Assembly: GCA_905221605.1 (NCBI GenBank)
Contig: CAJNDS010002760.1
Coordinates: 161,501 to 225,500, forward strand
From: Symbiodinium natans
Lineage: Eukaryota; Sar; Dinophyceae; Suessiales; Symbiodiniaceae
Reading direction: 5' to 3'
DNA: 64,000 nt
The position numbers and the translations under genes were made by a program. The notes under the pieces were generated by a model. That model was not told where the DNA came from and made no database searches. It saw only the letters and a list, made by a program, of their open reading frames with translations. The stretch's first letter is position 1. Each line of letters opens with the position of its first letter. Below are positions 38,041 through 46,221 of this stretch, in pieces.

Positions 38041-40075
38041 AATTGAGCCCAACATTTTAGGACCAGGGCTTGCGATCTGACTCTTTGGAGCAAAAATCGA
38101 TTCCAAAATCTTAGGGAACAGGGCTTGCGATGTTACTCTTTGGAGCAAGAAATGAGCCCAAAATCTTAAAGACCGGGGCTTGCGATTTCACCTTTTGGAG
38201 CAAATACTGGGCCCAAAATCTTAGGGACCAGGGCTTGCAATTTGACTCCGTGGAGCACAAATCGACCCGAAATCTTAGGGACCAGGGCTTGCGATTTGAC
38301 TCTGTGGAGCACAAATCGACCCCGAAAACTTAGGGACCAGGGCTTTCCATTTGACTCTTTGGAGCAAAAATCGACCCAAAAATCTAAGGGACCAGGGCTT
38401 GCAAAACCCCCCCCCAGTTTTCTTCTCCAAACACTCAAATCGCAAGCCCTGGTCCCTAAGATTTTGTGTTCATTTTTTGCTCCAAAGAGTGACATCGCAA
38501 GCCCTTGTCCCTAAGATTTTGGGCCCAGTTTTTGGTTCAAAGAGTCAAATCGCAAGCCCTGGTCCCTAAGATTTGGGGCCCAGTTTTTGCTCCAAAGAGT
38601 CAAACGGAGCAAAAATTGAACCCAAAATCTTAGGGACCAGGGCTTGCGATTTGACTCTTCGGAGCAAAAACTGGGCCCAAGATCTTAGGGACCAGGGCTT
38701 GCGATGTCACTCTTTGGAGCAACAATGAATGCAAAATCTTAGGGACCAGGGCCTGCGATTTGACTGTTTGGAGCAAAAATTGAACCCAAAATCTTAGGGA
38801 CCAGGGCTTGCGATTTGACTCTTTGGAGCAAAAACTGGGCCCCAGATCTTAGGGACCAGGGCTTGCGATGTCACTCTTTGGAGCAAAAAATGAACCCAAA
38901 ATCTTAGGGACCAGGGCTTGCGATTTGACTCTTTGGAGCAAAAACTGGGCCCCAATTCTTAGGGACCAGGGCTTGCGATGTCACTCTTTGGAGCAAAAAA
39001 CGAACCCAAAATCTTAAGGACCAGGGCTTGCGATGTCACTCTTTGGAGCAAAAATTAAACCCAAAATCTTAGGGACCAGGACTTGCGATGTCACTCTTTG
39101 GAGCAAAAACTGGGCCCCAAATCTTAGGGACCAGGGCTTGCGATTTGACTCTTTGGAGCAAAAACTGGGCCCAAAATCTTAGGGACCAGGGCTTGCGATG
39201 TTACTTTTTGGAGCAAAAACTGGGCCCCAAATCTTAGGGACCAGGGCTTGCGATGTCACTCTTTGGAGCAAAAATTGAACCCAAAATCTTAGGGACCAGG
39301 ACTTGCGATGTCACTCTTTGGAGCAAAAACTGGGCCCCCAATCTTAGGGACCAGAGCTTGCGATGTCACTCTTTGGAGCAAAAATTGAACCCAAAATCTT
39401 AGGGACCAGGGCTTGCGATTTGACTCTTCGGAGCAAAAACTGGGCCCCAAGCGATGTTACTCTTTGGAGCAAAGATTGAACCCAAAATCTTAGGGACCAG
39501 GGCTTGCGATTTGACCCTTTGGAGCAAAAACTGGGCCCAAAATCTTAGGGACCAGGGCTTGCGATTTGACTCTTTGGAGCAACTGGGCCCAAGATCTTAG
39601 GGACCAGGGCTTGCGATGTCACTCTTTTGGGCAACAAATGAGCCCAAAATCTTAGGGAGCAGGGCTTGCGATTTGACCCTTTGGAGCAAAAACTGTGCCC
39701 AAAATCTTAGGGACCAGGGCTTGCGGTTTGACTCTGTGGAGCAAAAATTGAACCCGAAATCTTCGGGACCAGGGCTTGCGATTTGACTCTTCGGAGCAAG
39801 AAATGAGCCCAAAATCTTAAGGGCCAGGGCTTGCTTTGGAGCAAAAAACTGAGTCCAAAATCTTAGGGACCAGGGCTTGCGATTTGACTCTTTGGAGCAA
39901 AAACGGGGCCCCAAATAATAGGGACCAGGGCTTGCGATGTTACTCTTTGGGGCAAGAAATGAGCCCAAAATCTTAGGGACCAGGGCTTGCGATGTTACTC
40001 TTTGGGGCAAGAAATGAGCTCAAAATCTTAGGGACCAGGGCTTGCGATGTCACTTTTGGAGCAAAAACTGTGCCC
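38041..40075 (+). repeat. 55-bp satellite, about 37 copies
   Basis: Unit: TTAGGGACCAGGGCTTGCGA, TTTGACTCTTTGGAGCAAAA, ACTGGGCCCCAAATC, alternating with versions having ATTGAACCCA. About 200 bp (38405-38604) is inverted. The CTTAGGGACCAGGG part resembles TTTAGGG only superficially. Confidence 0.93.
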
Positions 40076-40436
40076 TAGTATTGGGGGGAGGAGGGCTCGT
40101 GATTTAGTATTGGGAGGAGGCCCGGGCTCGTAAATTAGTATTGGGGGGAGGCCCGGGCTCGTGATTTAGTATTGCGGGAGGCCCGGGCTCGTGATTTAGT
40201 ATTGGGGGGAGGCCCGGGCTCGTGATTTAGTATTGGGGGGAGGCCCGGCCTCGTAATTTGGAGGCGCGGGCTCGTGATTTAGCCCGGGCTCGTGATTTAG
40301 TATTGGGGGGAGGCCCGGGCTCGTGATTTAGTATTGCGGGAAGGCCCGGGCTCGTAATTTAGTATTGGGGGGAGGCCCGGGCTCGTGATTTCGTATTGGG
40401 GGGAGGCCCGGCTCGTGGTTTAGTGTTGGGGGGAGG
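40076..40436 (+). repeat. 31-bp satellite, about 11 copies
   Basis: Unit: CTCGTGATTTAGTATTGGGG then GGAGGCCCGGG. Confidence 0.9.
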
Positions 40437-40449
40437 AGGATGCCCCAGC

Positions 40450-40892
40450 CCCCACCCCCCATTTGGAAATAAATGAATTACTTGAATTAATTGAAATAAT
40501 TGAATTAATTCAATTAATTCAATTAATTGATTTATTTCCAAAGGGGAGGTGGAATTAATTTAATTAATTGAATTATTTCAATTATTTCAATTAATTCAAG
40601 TAATTCCATTTATTGTCAAATGGGGGGGTCCCCCAGCCCCCACCCCCCCTTTGGAATAAATGAATATTGATTAATTGAATTTTAATGAATTAATTGAATT
40701 AATTGAATTAATTGAATTAATTTGAATTAATTGGAATTAATTCAATTAATTCAATTAATTCCACCTCCCCTTTGGAAATAAATGAATTAATTGAATTAAT
40801 TGAATTAGTTGAATTATTTCGATTAATTCAATTAATTCAATTAATTAATTTATTTCCAAATGGGGGGGATTCCCCAGCCCCCACCCCTCCCC
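40450..40892. repeat. AATTGAATT palindromic array
   Basis: Modules of the form CCCCTTTGGAAATAAATG, (AATTAATTG)n, (AATTCAATT)n, CATTTATTTCCAAAGGGG, each a hairpin, separated by G/C tracts. Cut by the gap. Confidence 0.9.
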
Positions 40893-40992
40893 NNNNNNNN
40901 NNNNNNNNNNNNNNNNNNNNNNNNNNNNNNNNNNNNNNNNNNNNNNNNNNNNNNNNNNNNNNNNNNNNNNNNNNNNNNNNNNNNNNNNNNNN
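40893..40992. other. Assembly gap (100 N)
   Basis: Exactly 100 N, a common placeholder for a gap of unknown size. It lies inside the palindromic array, so the true right end of block copy 1 is missing. Confidence 0.99.
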
Positions 40993-41010
40993 ATAAGGGG
41001 GAACATCCCA
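40993..41010. mobile_element. Right end of a family A element
   Basis: ATAAGGGGGAACATCCCAG directly after the gap; the rest of the element is in the gap. Confidence 0.5.
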
Positions 41011-41097
41011 GGGTACATCCTCTAAACCCCCCCTTAAACCCTAAACCCTAAACCCTAAACCCTAAACCCTAAACCCTAAGCCCATCCGGGTCTGGAG

Positions 41098-41206
41098 GAT
41101 GTGCCGCGCGGAGGCGGCGACCCGGTCGAATGCGGTGGCGAGCTGGGTGCAGCAGCGCTTTCAGGCGAATCTATACGGCTGTGGGCATCGTTCAGTCGCC
41201 ACCCTG
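41098..41206 (+). other. Exon-like island
   Basis: CCCTAAA array upstream (41034-41075), then GGTCTGGAG|. Two frames are open; one (ASWVQQRFQANLYG) looks more protein-like, the other fits the acceptor. It ends CACCCTG|GTTTAG at a TTTAGGG array (41207-41262). It could be a 5' exon of the downstream glycosyltransferase gene. Confidence 0.38.
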
Positions 41207-41524
41207 GTTTAGGGTTTAGGGTTTAGGGTTTAGGGTTTAGGGTTTAGGGTTTAGGGTTTCAGTTTAGGGTTGCAAGCTAGAAACCCGAAAGCCCCTGCCT
41301 GTCCCCTGCCTCGGGACCGCTAACCTTCGATAGCACTCCCTGCCAGGCATCGCACTCTCGCCCTTAATCTATTCTTGGTTTTTTTTTTGGGGGGGGAACC
41401 TGATCCTCAGGGTTGTTTAGGGTTTGAGGGTTTTCGGGTTTTAGGGTTTAGGGTTTAGGGGTTGGGTAGTCCCTTCTCACGCCTAGGACCCATACGTCGC
41501 CTAAGCCCTGAGCGTGTTTGCCAG

Positions 41525-41600
41525 GCGCTCGGCGTTGCCGGAGACAACAGCTTGCCACGCGGCGATGCAGAATCAAAGCTTGGCGAACTGCCCGAGGAGA
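41525..41600 (+). CDS. Candidate exon upstream of the glycosyltransferase exons
   Basis: GTTTGCCAG| before and GAGGAGA|GTGAGT after, both strong. It encodes ALGVAGDNSLPRGDAESKLG followed by ELPEE. The phase does not fit the next exon directly, so an exon may be missing or it belongs elsewhere. Confidence 0.48.
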
Positions 41601-41835
41601 GTGAGTGATGCAGCAGTTTCGGGACCCTAAACATCCCTAAACCCTATAAACTTGGGGTGTAGGGTTATAAGCCCTTAAGCCTTTCAAAAGGCGGAGCAAG
41701 GTTTTTACTAGGGGATGTTCTGGGGCCGCCATTGGGGTCTTGACTGGAGTTTTCATTTCTTCGGGTTTAGGGCTTTAGGGTTTGAGGCTGGCAGCAGCAG
41801 CTACAATCAAGTTATCCATGGTCCAATTTTTTCAG

Positions 41836-41898
41836 CCGGAGGACCTCCAGAATCTGGGAAATGCGCTGACAGAGCTGCTTTCACGAACGCAGACAAAG
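41836..41898 (+). CDS. GT77-like exon (PEDLQNLGNALTELLSRTQT)
   Basis: Acceptor CCAATTTTTTCAG| with a clear pyrimidine tract; donor AAAG|GCCATGG, a GC donor. 21 codons in phase 0 with the next exon. Confidence 0.65.
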
Positions 41899-44800
41899 GC
41901 CATGGAGTTCCCCCTAAACCCTAAACCCTAAACCCTAACCCCTAAGCCCCTAAACCCCTAAACCCCTAAACCCCTAAACCCCTAAACCCCTAAACCCCTA
42001 AACCCCTAAACCCCTAAACCCCTAAACCCCTAAACCCCTAAACCCCTAAACCCCTAAACCCCTAAACCCTAAACCCTAAACCCTAAACCCTAACCCCTAA
42101 ACCCTAAACCCTAAACCAGGCCATGGATTTCCAACCTCTGCTGGTGACCTGGACCACCGGTGAGAAGAGCTTCGTGCAACAGGCCATGCATGGTGTGCAC
42201 CGCAGTCGTGCACTTAGGGTTTAGGGTTTAGGGTTTAGGGTTTAGGGTTTAGGGTTGTGGGTTGTGGGTTGTGGGGTTCGGAAGAATTACTCATGGTATT
42301 TTCTTATGGTCCCTATATCAATATACCATAACAACCCCCAAAAATCCAATTCTGATTGTTATTAAGGCCCCTAAATTAGTACCTGTGGCTTGCTTTCAGT
42401 CATGCTCCTCTTGATGGCATGCACTGACCCGGCTTGTGCGTTTCATGGCGTTCGCGTTCAGGCCCTCAACCTTGCATTGTCCATCCGACGCAACGTGCCG
42501 CATCTGGAGCATCGTTTTGTCGTCGTGGCAATGGACGCACGGGCCTACAAGGAGTTGAAGGACGAAGGCTTCCACTCACTTCTGTACTCAAGCGGCACGT
42601 CCGACCTGTCTGACTTGATTTGGAAATTTCGTTGGTGGCTCTTGCTTGTAGCGGTGAGATATGGTTTACGCCTGGCCGTGGTGGACTCCGACGTTGTTGC
42701 GTTTCGAGATCCATTTCCTCTTCTGGGCCATGATGCTGACATGGAGATTGCTACTGAGCATTTCTGGCCACAGAAGCATCTGTGGAAAGGCTGGGGGGCC
42801 CAGAAATAGCTACGTTGGCCTTGGCTGGCAAGAATGCCTATAGGCCTTTATCCGCACTTGTGGCACATGAACTGACTGAGGGCTGAGCCTCAAAACCTGA
42901 ATCTTACCCCCAAACCCTGAACCCTGAACCCTAAACCCTAAACCCCAAAGCCTAATGGTCATTCCTCTTGGAGGCTGGGTACGGCCTGAGGACGATCTTA
43001 GCACTGGCTTCATCTACGTCCAACCATCTCGAAAATTGGGGGCCTTTCTGGATGCCTTTCTTTCGGACCCTCGCACTTGTTTTGGCCTTGCCCTAAACCC
43101 TAAACCGTAAACCTTAAACCCTAAACCCTAAAGACCTAAAGCCAAAAGCCTAAAGAGCCTAAAGAGCCTAAAGAGCCTAAAGAGCCTAAAGAGCCTAAAG
43201 AGCCTAAAGAGCCTAAAGAGCCTAAAGAGCCTAAAGAGCCTAAAGCCTAAAGCCTAAAGAGCCTAAAGCCTAAAGCCAGCAGCCAAAAGCCAAAAGCCAA
43301 AAGCCAAAAGGCCCAGCAGCTGCGGGCTTCCTCTTTCCTCTTTCGCGCGCATCGGGCATCTGGGGCGCTGCTGAACTCAGGCCAACGCCGATGAAGTACT
43401 GCCTGGCAGACTCTTGCGCGACCCGTTCGACCAGAGGGTCTTCAACAAGCAGGGGGCTTGGTTGGAACCCTAAACCCTAAACCCCAAACCCCAAGCCCTA
43501 AAGCCCTACGTACGACCCCAATCTCCCCTAAGCCGACCCAGTGGCACGCTGCAACAACCCTAAGCCCACAACACTCTAGACCCGAGGCTTTTAGGATTCT
43601 GAGCTCAGGGTTTCGACCTTTCGCTCCATCCATGTTGCACCGCTTGCACACGAGTTATACATCGTATCAGCCCCATGGAACCCCATAGTACGGCCTCAAG
43701 CCCGACAGGCCGTGTAAGCCCTTCAGCGCCTATTGTAAGCCAAAACCCCAGACCCTACAAGCCCTATCAGCCTGAACCCTAACCCTTCCAACTCTCGACC
43801 CGATAACCCTGATGTTGCCCAAAACCCTACACGTCCCATAAGACCAGACCATATACACCCTAAAACCCTAAATTTAAAGATCCTCAACCCTAAACAAACC
43901 CTCAGCCATCTACCCTGAATCCAACCCTCAGCCCCCGAACCCTCACCCTAAACCCTAAACCCTAAACCCTAAACCCCAAACCCCAAACCCCAAACCCTAA
44001 ACCCTAAACCCTAAACCCTAAACCCATCCGCAGGTTCGTGCGACGCGTGGCGGCTCGCTGCTCGCCCTGCGTGCAAGGCCTGTACGAGGACCTGGCGCTG
44101 GTGGTGGCGTCAGGCCAGAGCCGGAGCCCGCAAGTTGAGTTTGGGGTTTAGGTTTAGGGTTTAGGGTTTAGGGTTTAGGGTTTAGGGCTTAGTACGGTTT
44201 AGGGTTTAGCTTTTATAAGTTTGCATGCAATCTGCCCTAAATGGGGAGGCTTCGGGCCTTGCCTGGATCTGCGACCTCATTCATCATTTCATATCTTGTG
44301 GCACCAAGTAGAGCCCGTCATGAGACCAACCGCACGTTGAAGTCTTGCAGCAACGTTTGGCCTACGACTGTGCATACGTTGATCATGGGCACCCCTCTCT
44401 AGACTACCTTGGTTCCCCCCTTAGATGACTTTAATTAAGCGTAATTGTCCCCCAAACAGGCCTAAACCCTAAACCCTAAACCCTATACCCTAAACCCTAA
44501 ACCCTAAACCCTAAACCCTAAACCCTAGGGGTAGTATAGAGGGGGATAGTAGGGGGACCCATGAGTTGAGTAGGCGAGGCTGGCCCGGTTGCTGGAGATG
44601 CCCTGCGCGTGCGAGTCCTGGATCCCAGAGAGGCCGCTTTCTGCACGTTTAGGGTTTAGGGTTTAGGGTTTAGGGTTTAGGGTTTAGGGTTCAGGGTTTA
44701 GGGTTTAGGGTTGCCCAAAACCCCAAAATCCCCTGAAGCACCTAAACCCTAAACCCTAAGTCCCCTCAAGGCACTCCTCCCCCCCAAAAACCCTAAAGGG

Positions 44801-45334
44801 GGCCTTCCGTCGAGTGCCTTAGGTCGTGGCCAATGGGGTGAATTTCTTCTGGCGAAAAGCTCATCTTCAAGGCCTTCGGAACGCAGGGGATTGAGGATTC
44901 AGGGATTGTAGGGTATATGGGCTTTAGGGTTTAGGAGCTTGTCTCGGGGCTTTAGGGTTTAGGGATTTTGGGTTTAGGGGCTTTATTTGTAATTTTAGGG
45001 TCAAGGGGCTTTAGGGTTTAATTAGAGGTTTCAGACAATCAGGGGCTTCGTGCTCCTATTCTATTTTTCCGGGGAAGCTGTTTTCTTCTCCCCAGATGTC
45101 GTCCGAAAGTATGCTTCCCCACATTTTTCGCAGTCGCATCCTCAAGGCCCGCGGACCATGCCTGCCTTGGCTCACGCGAACGGCGTTGGGCCGAAAGAAT
45201 ATTTCCTCCAAGATCGGGGCGTCTGGTTCCTGGATGACCTCCGCGACTCCCGGGCGCATATGTGGGATGTCTTGGGGCTCTTCGCCCTGTACACCCCTGA
45301 ACCCCAAATTCAGCTCCGGAACCCTAAACCCTGA
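41836..45334 (+). CDS. Glycosyltransferase family 77-like nucleotide-sugar transferase, multi-exon
   Basis: The exons encode motifs of the nucleotide-diphospho-sugar transferase domain (GT77, Pfam PF03407 type): PLLVTW near the start, FVVVAMDARAYKEL, the DxD-type sugar-nucleotide/metal site VVDSDVVAFRDPF, DLSTGFIYVQPS, DPFDQRVFN, NGVNFF, and AHANGVGPKEYF with WFLDD. Enzymes of this family transfer sugars from nucleotide donors, usually in the Golgi; the acceptor here cannot be inferred. Exons: 41836-41898, 42120-42204, 42400-42789, 42974-43089, 43381-~43455, 44823-~44886, 45096-~45334. Introns 41899-42119, 42790-42973 and 43090-43380 are GC-AG, 42205-42399 GT-AG, all phase-consistent. The join from DQRVFN to 44823 and the N-terminus are unresolved. 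The last frame ends in telomere-type repeat (NPKP, TGA). Confidence 0.78.
41899..42119 (-). repeat. Intron made almost entirely of CCCCTAAA/CCCTAAA repeat
   Basis: After GCCATGGAGTTCC, about 205 of the 221 bp are telomere-type repeat, seventeen or so of the units being uniform CCCCTAAA (41937-42062). AGGCCATGGA-G/T-TTCC stands at both ends (41898-41912 and 42119-42133), so the intron is flanked by a 15-nt direct repeat with one mismatch. Confidence 0.88.
42120..42204 (+). CDS. GT77-like exon (AMDFQPLLVTWTTGEKSFVQ)
   Basis: AACCAG| before; CGCA|GTCGTG after joins in frame to 42400 (ATC ATG CTC). The acceptor lies directly at the end of the repeat array. Confidence 0.62.
42215..42258 (+). repeat. 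TTTAGGG array
   Basis: Six units and three GGGTTGT units near the start of the 42205-42399 intron. Confidence 0.88.
42283..42388. mobile_element. Family F element near an acceptor
   Basis: GAATTACTCATGGTATTTTC, TTATGGTCCC, ending TTAAGGCCCCTAAATTAGTAC. It lies 12 bp before the exon at 42400. Confidence 0.55.
42400..42789 (+). CDS. GT77-like main exon with DxD motif
   Basis: Acceptor TTGCTTTCAG|TC. About 130 codons including HLEHRFVVVAMDARAYKEL, LAVVDSDVVAFRDPFPL and MEIATEHFWPQ. The GC donor AAAG|GCTGGG gives GGC TGG GTA across the junction; without splicing a TAG follows at 42807. Confidence 0.85.
42790..42973 (-). other. GC-AG intron with CCCTGAA/CCCTAAA array
   Basis: 184 bp. AGGCTGGG occurs at both ends (42788-42795 and 42972-42979). 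The array is at 42908-42950. Confidence 0.72.
42974..43089 (+). CDS. GT77-like exon (DLSTGFIYVQPSRKLGAF)
   Basis: GWVRPEDDLSTGFIYVQPSR then KLGAFLDAFLSDPRTCFGL. STGFIYV corresponds to the conserved NTGFxYV. The donor CTT|GCCCTAAACC is the first base pair of a telomere-type array. Confidence 0.82.
43090..43310 (-). repeat. CCCTAAA units and CCTAAAGAG array in an intron
   Basis: The intron begins with CCCTAAA units, then about eleven uniform 9-bp CCTAAAGAG units (43152-43245), then AGCCAAA repeats. Confidence 0.9.
43381..43455 (+). CDS. GT77-like exon (DPFDQRVFN)
   Basis: Acceptor TGAACTCAG|GCC, phase 0 with the preceding exon (FGL-ANADEVLPGRLLRDPFDQ). DQxVFN is a hallmark of GT77-like domains. 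The 3' end is uncertain. Confidence 0.75.
43456..44822. other. Long intron or unresolved exon region
   Basis: CCCTAAA arrays at 43467-43500, 43948-44025 and 44461-44527; TTTAGGG at 44152-44185 and 44647-44712. Exon-like islands: about 43608 (FRSIHVAPLAHELYIV), 44034-44132 (QGLYEDLALVVASGQS), about 44352 (RLAYDCAYVDHGHPSLDYL), 44574-44646 (ARLARLLEMPCACESWIPER, ending GCAC|GTTTAG). Some may be real exons; their order could not be resolved. Confidence 0.45.
44823..44886 (+). CDS. GT77-like exon (VVANGVNFFWRKAHLQGLRN)
   Basis: Acceptor TGCCTTAG|GTC. NGVNFF is typical of the family. Ending at GCAG it joins AT|GTC of the next exon in frame (NA-DVVRKY), but the donor would be GG and is doubtful. 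Confidence 0.58.
44887..45095 (+). other. Intron with TTTAGGG-like sequence
   Basis: Degenerate GGGTTTAGG units throughout, ending in TTTTCTTCTCCCCAG|. Confidence 0.55.
45096..45334 (+). CDS. GT77-like C-terminal exon (AHANGVGPKEYFLQDRGVWF)
   Basis: Acceptor TTCTCCCCAG|. DVVRKYASPHFSQSHPQGPR continues TMPALAHANGVGPKEYF and FLDDLRDSRAHMWDVLGLF. HANxxxGxKE matches the C-terminal end of GT77-like domains. The frame runs into CCCTAAA repeat and stops at TGA (45332-45334), so the true end may be upstream or downstream. Confidence 0.72.
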
Positions 45335-45390
45335 ACCCTCCTAAACCCTAAACCACTCTTTCATATATAATATAAATGTTAATGACTTTG

Positions 45391-45970
45391 CGGGCAAGGT
45401 CCTATATTTAGCGGGCAAGGTCCTATATTTAGCGGGCAAGGTCATATATTTAGCGGGCAAGGTCATATATTTAGCGGGCAAGGTCATATATTTAGCGGGC
45501 AAGGTCATATATTTAGTGGGCAAGGTCCATTGGCTAAAAAAAGACCTTGCCCACTAAATATATGACCTTGCCCGCTAAAGGGCGACCTTGCCCACTAAAT
45601 ATAGGACCTTGCCCGCTAAATATAGGACCTTGCCCGCTAAATATAGGACCTTGCCCGCTAAATATATGACCTTGCCCGCTAAATATATGGCCCGGGCCAG
45701 GTCATATATTTAGCGGGCAAGGTCATATATTTAGCGGGCAAGGTCCTATATTTAGCGGGCCAGGTCATATATTTAGCGGGCAAGGTCATATATTTAGCGG
45801 GCAAGGTCCTATATTTAGCGGGCAAGGTCCTATATTTAGCGGGCAAGGTCCTATATTTAGCGGGCAAGGTCCTATATTTAGCGGGCAAGGTCCTATATTT
45901 AGTGGGCAAGGTCATATATTTAGCGGGCAAGGTCATATATTTAGCGGGCAAGGTCATATATTTAGCGGCC
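45391..45970. repeat. 21-bp satellite with an inverted middle section
   Basis: Unit: GCGGGCAAGGTCATATATTT plus A. Forward at 45391-45528, reversed at 45541-45690, forward again at 45698-45967. As 21 is a multiple of 3 the unit reads as a repeating LPAKYMT heptapeptide on the minus strand; I see no other evidence of coding. Confidence 0.93.
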
Positions 45971-46136
45971 ACCCCCCACCCCCGCCCCCCACAACCCACC
46001 TACCCCCCCCCCACCCTCCCACCCCCCCCCCCCCCACCCCCCCCCCCACCCCCCAACCGCCCCCCCCCCTAAAAAAAAAACCCAACACCACTCCCCTCCC
46101 CGGCCCCGGACCCCCCCCCCCCCCCGCCCCCCCCCC
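45971..46136. repeat. C-rich low-complexity segment
   Basis: Mostly C with A and a few G; borders block copy 2. Confidence 0.85.
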
Positions 46137-46221
46137 GTGGGTGGCTTAAATAGGGTCTATTTGGAAGCTGGGACTCGGGTTTTCTTATAGCCATACACGT
46201 TTCCACGAGGGTACGCTGCTG

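Larger units (their letters stand above)
35320..40892. repeat. Satellite-rich block, copy 1 (ends at the assembly gap)
   Basis: Near-identical to 46137-51800 with an offset of 10817 bp at the left, growing to about 10911 bp through small indels. Order: AATAGGGTCTATTTGGAAG end motif, purine-rich segment, 55-bp satellite, 31-bp satellite, AATTGAATT palindromes, then 100 N. Open frames in it are short, low-complexity and present on both strands; I do not regard them as genes. Confidence 0.88.

Noticed and set aside
42390..42809. 139-codon frame starting MLSVMLLL as a complete small protein with signal peptide
   Set aside because: The frame starts at TTG inside the acceptor region, and GT77 motifs continue in later exons, so it is an internal exon.
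45679..45999. 106-codon minus-strand frame of LPAKYMT repeats
   Set aside because: A 21-bp satellite read in phase; no start context, no other coding evidence.
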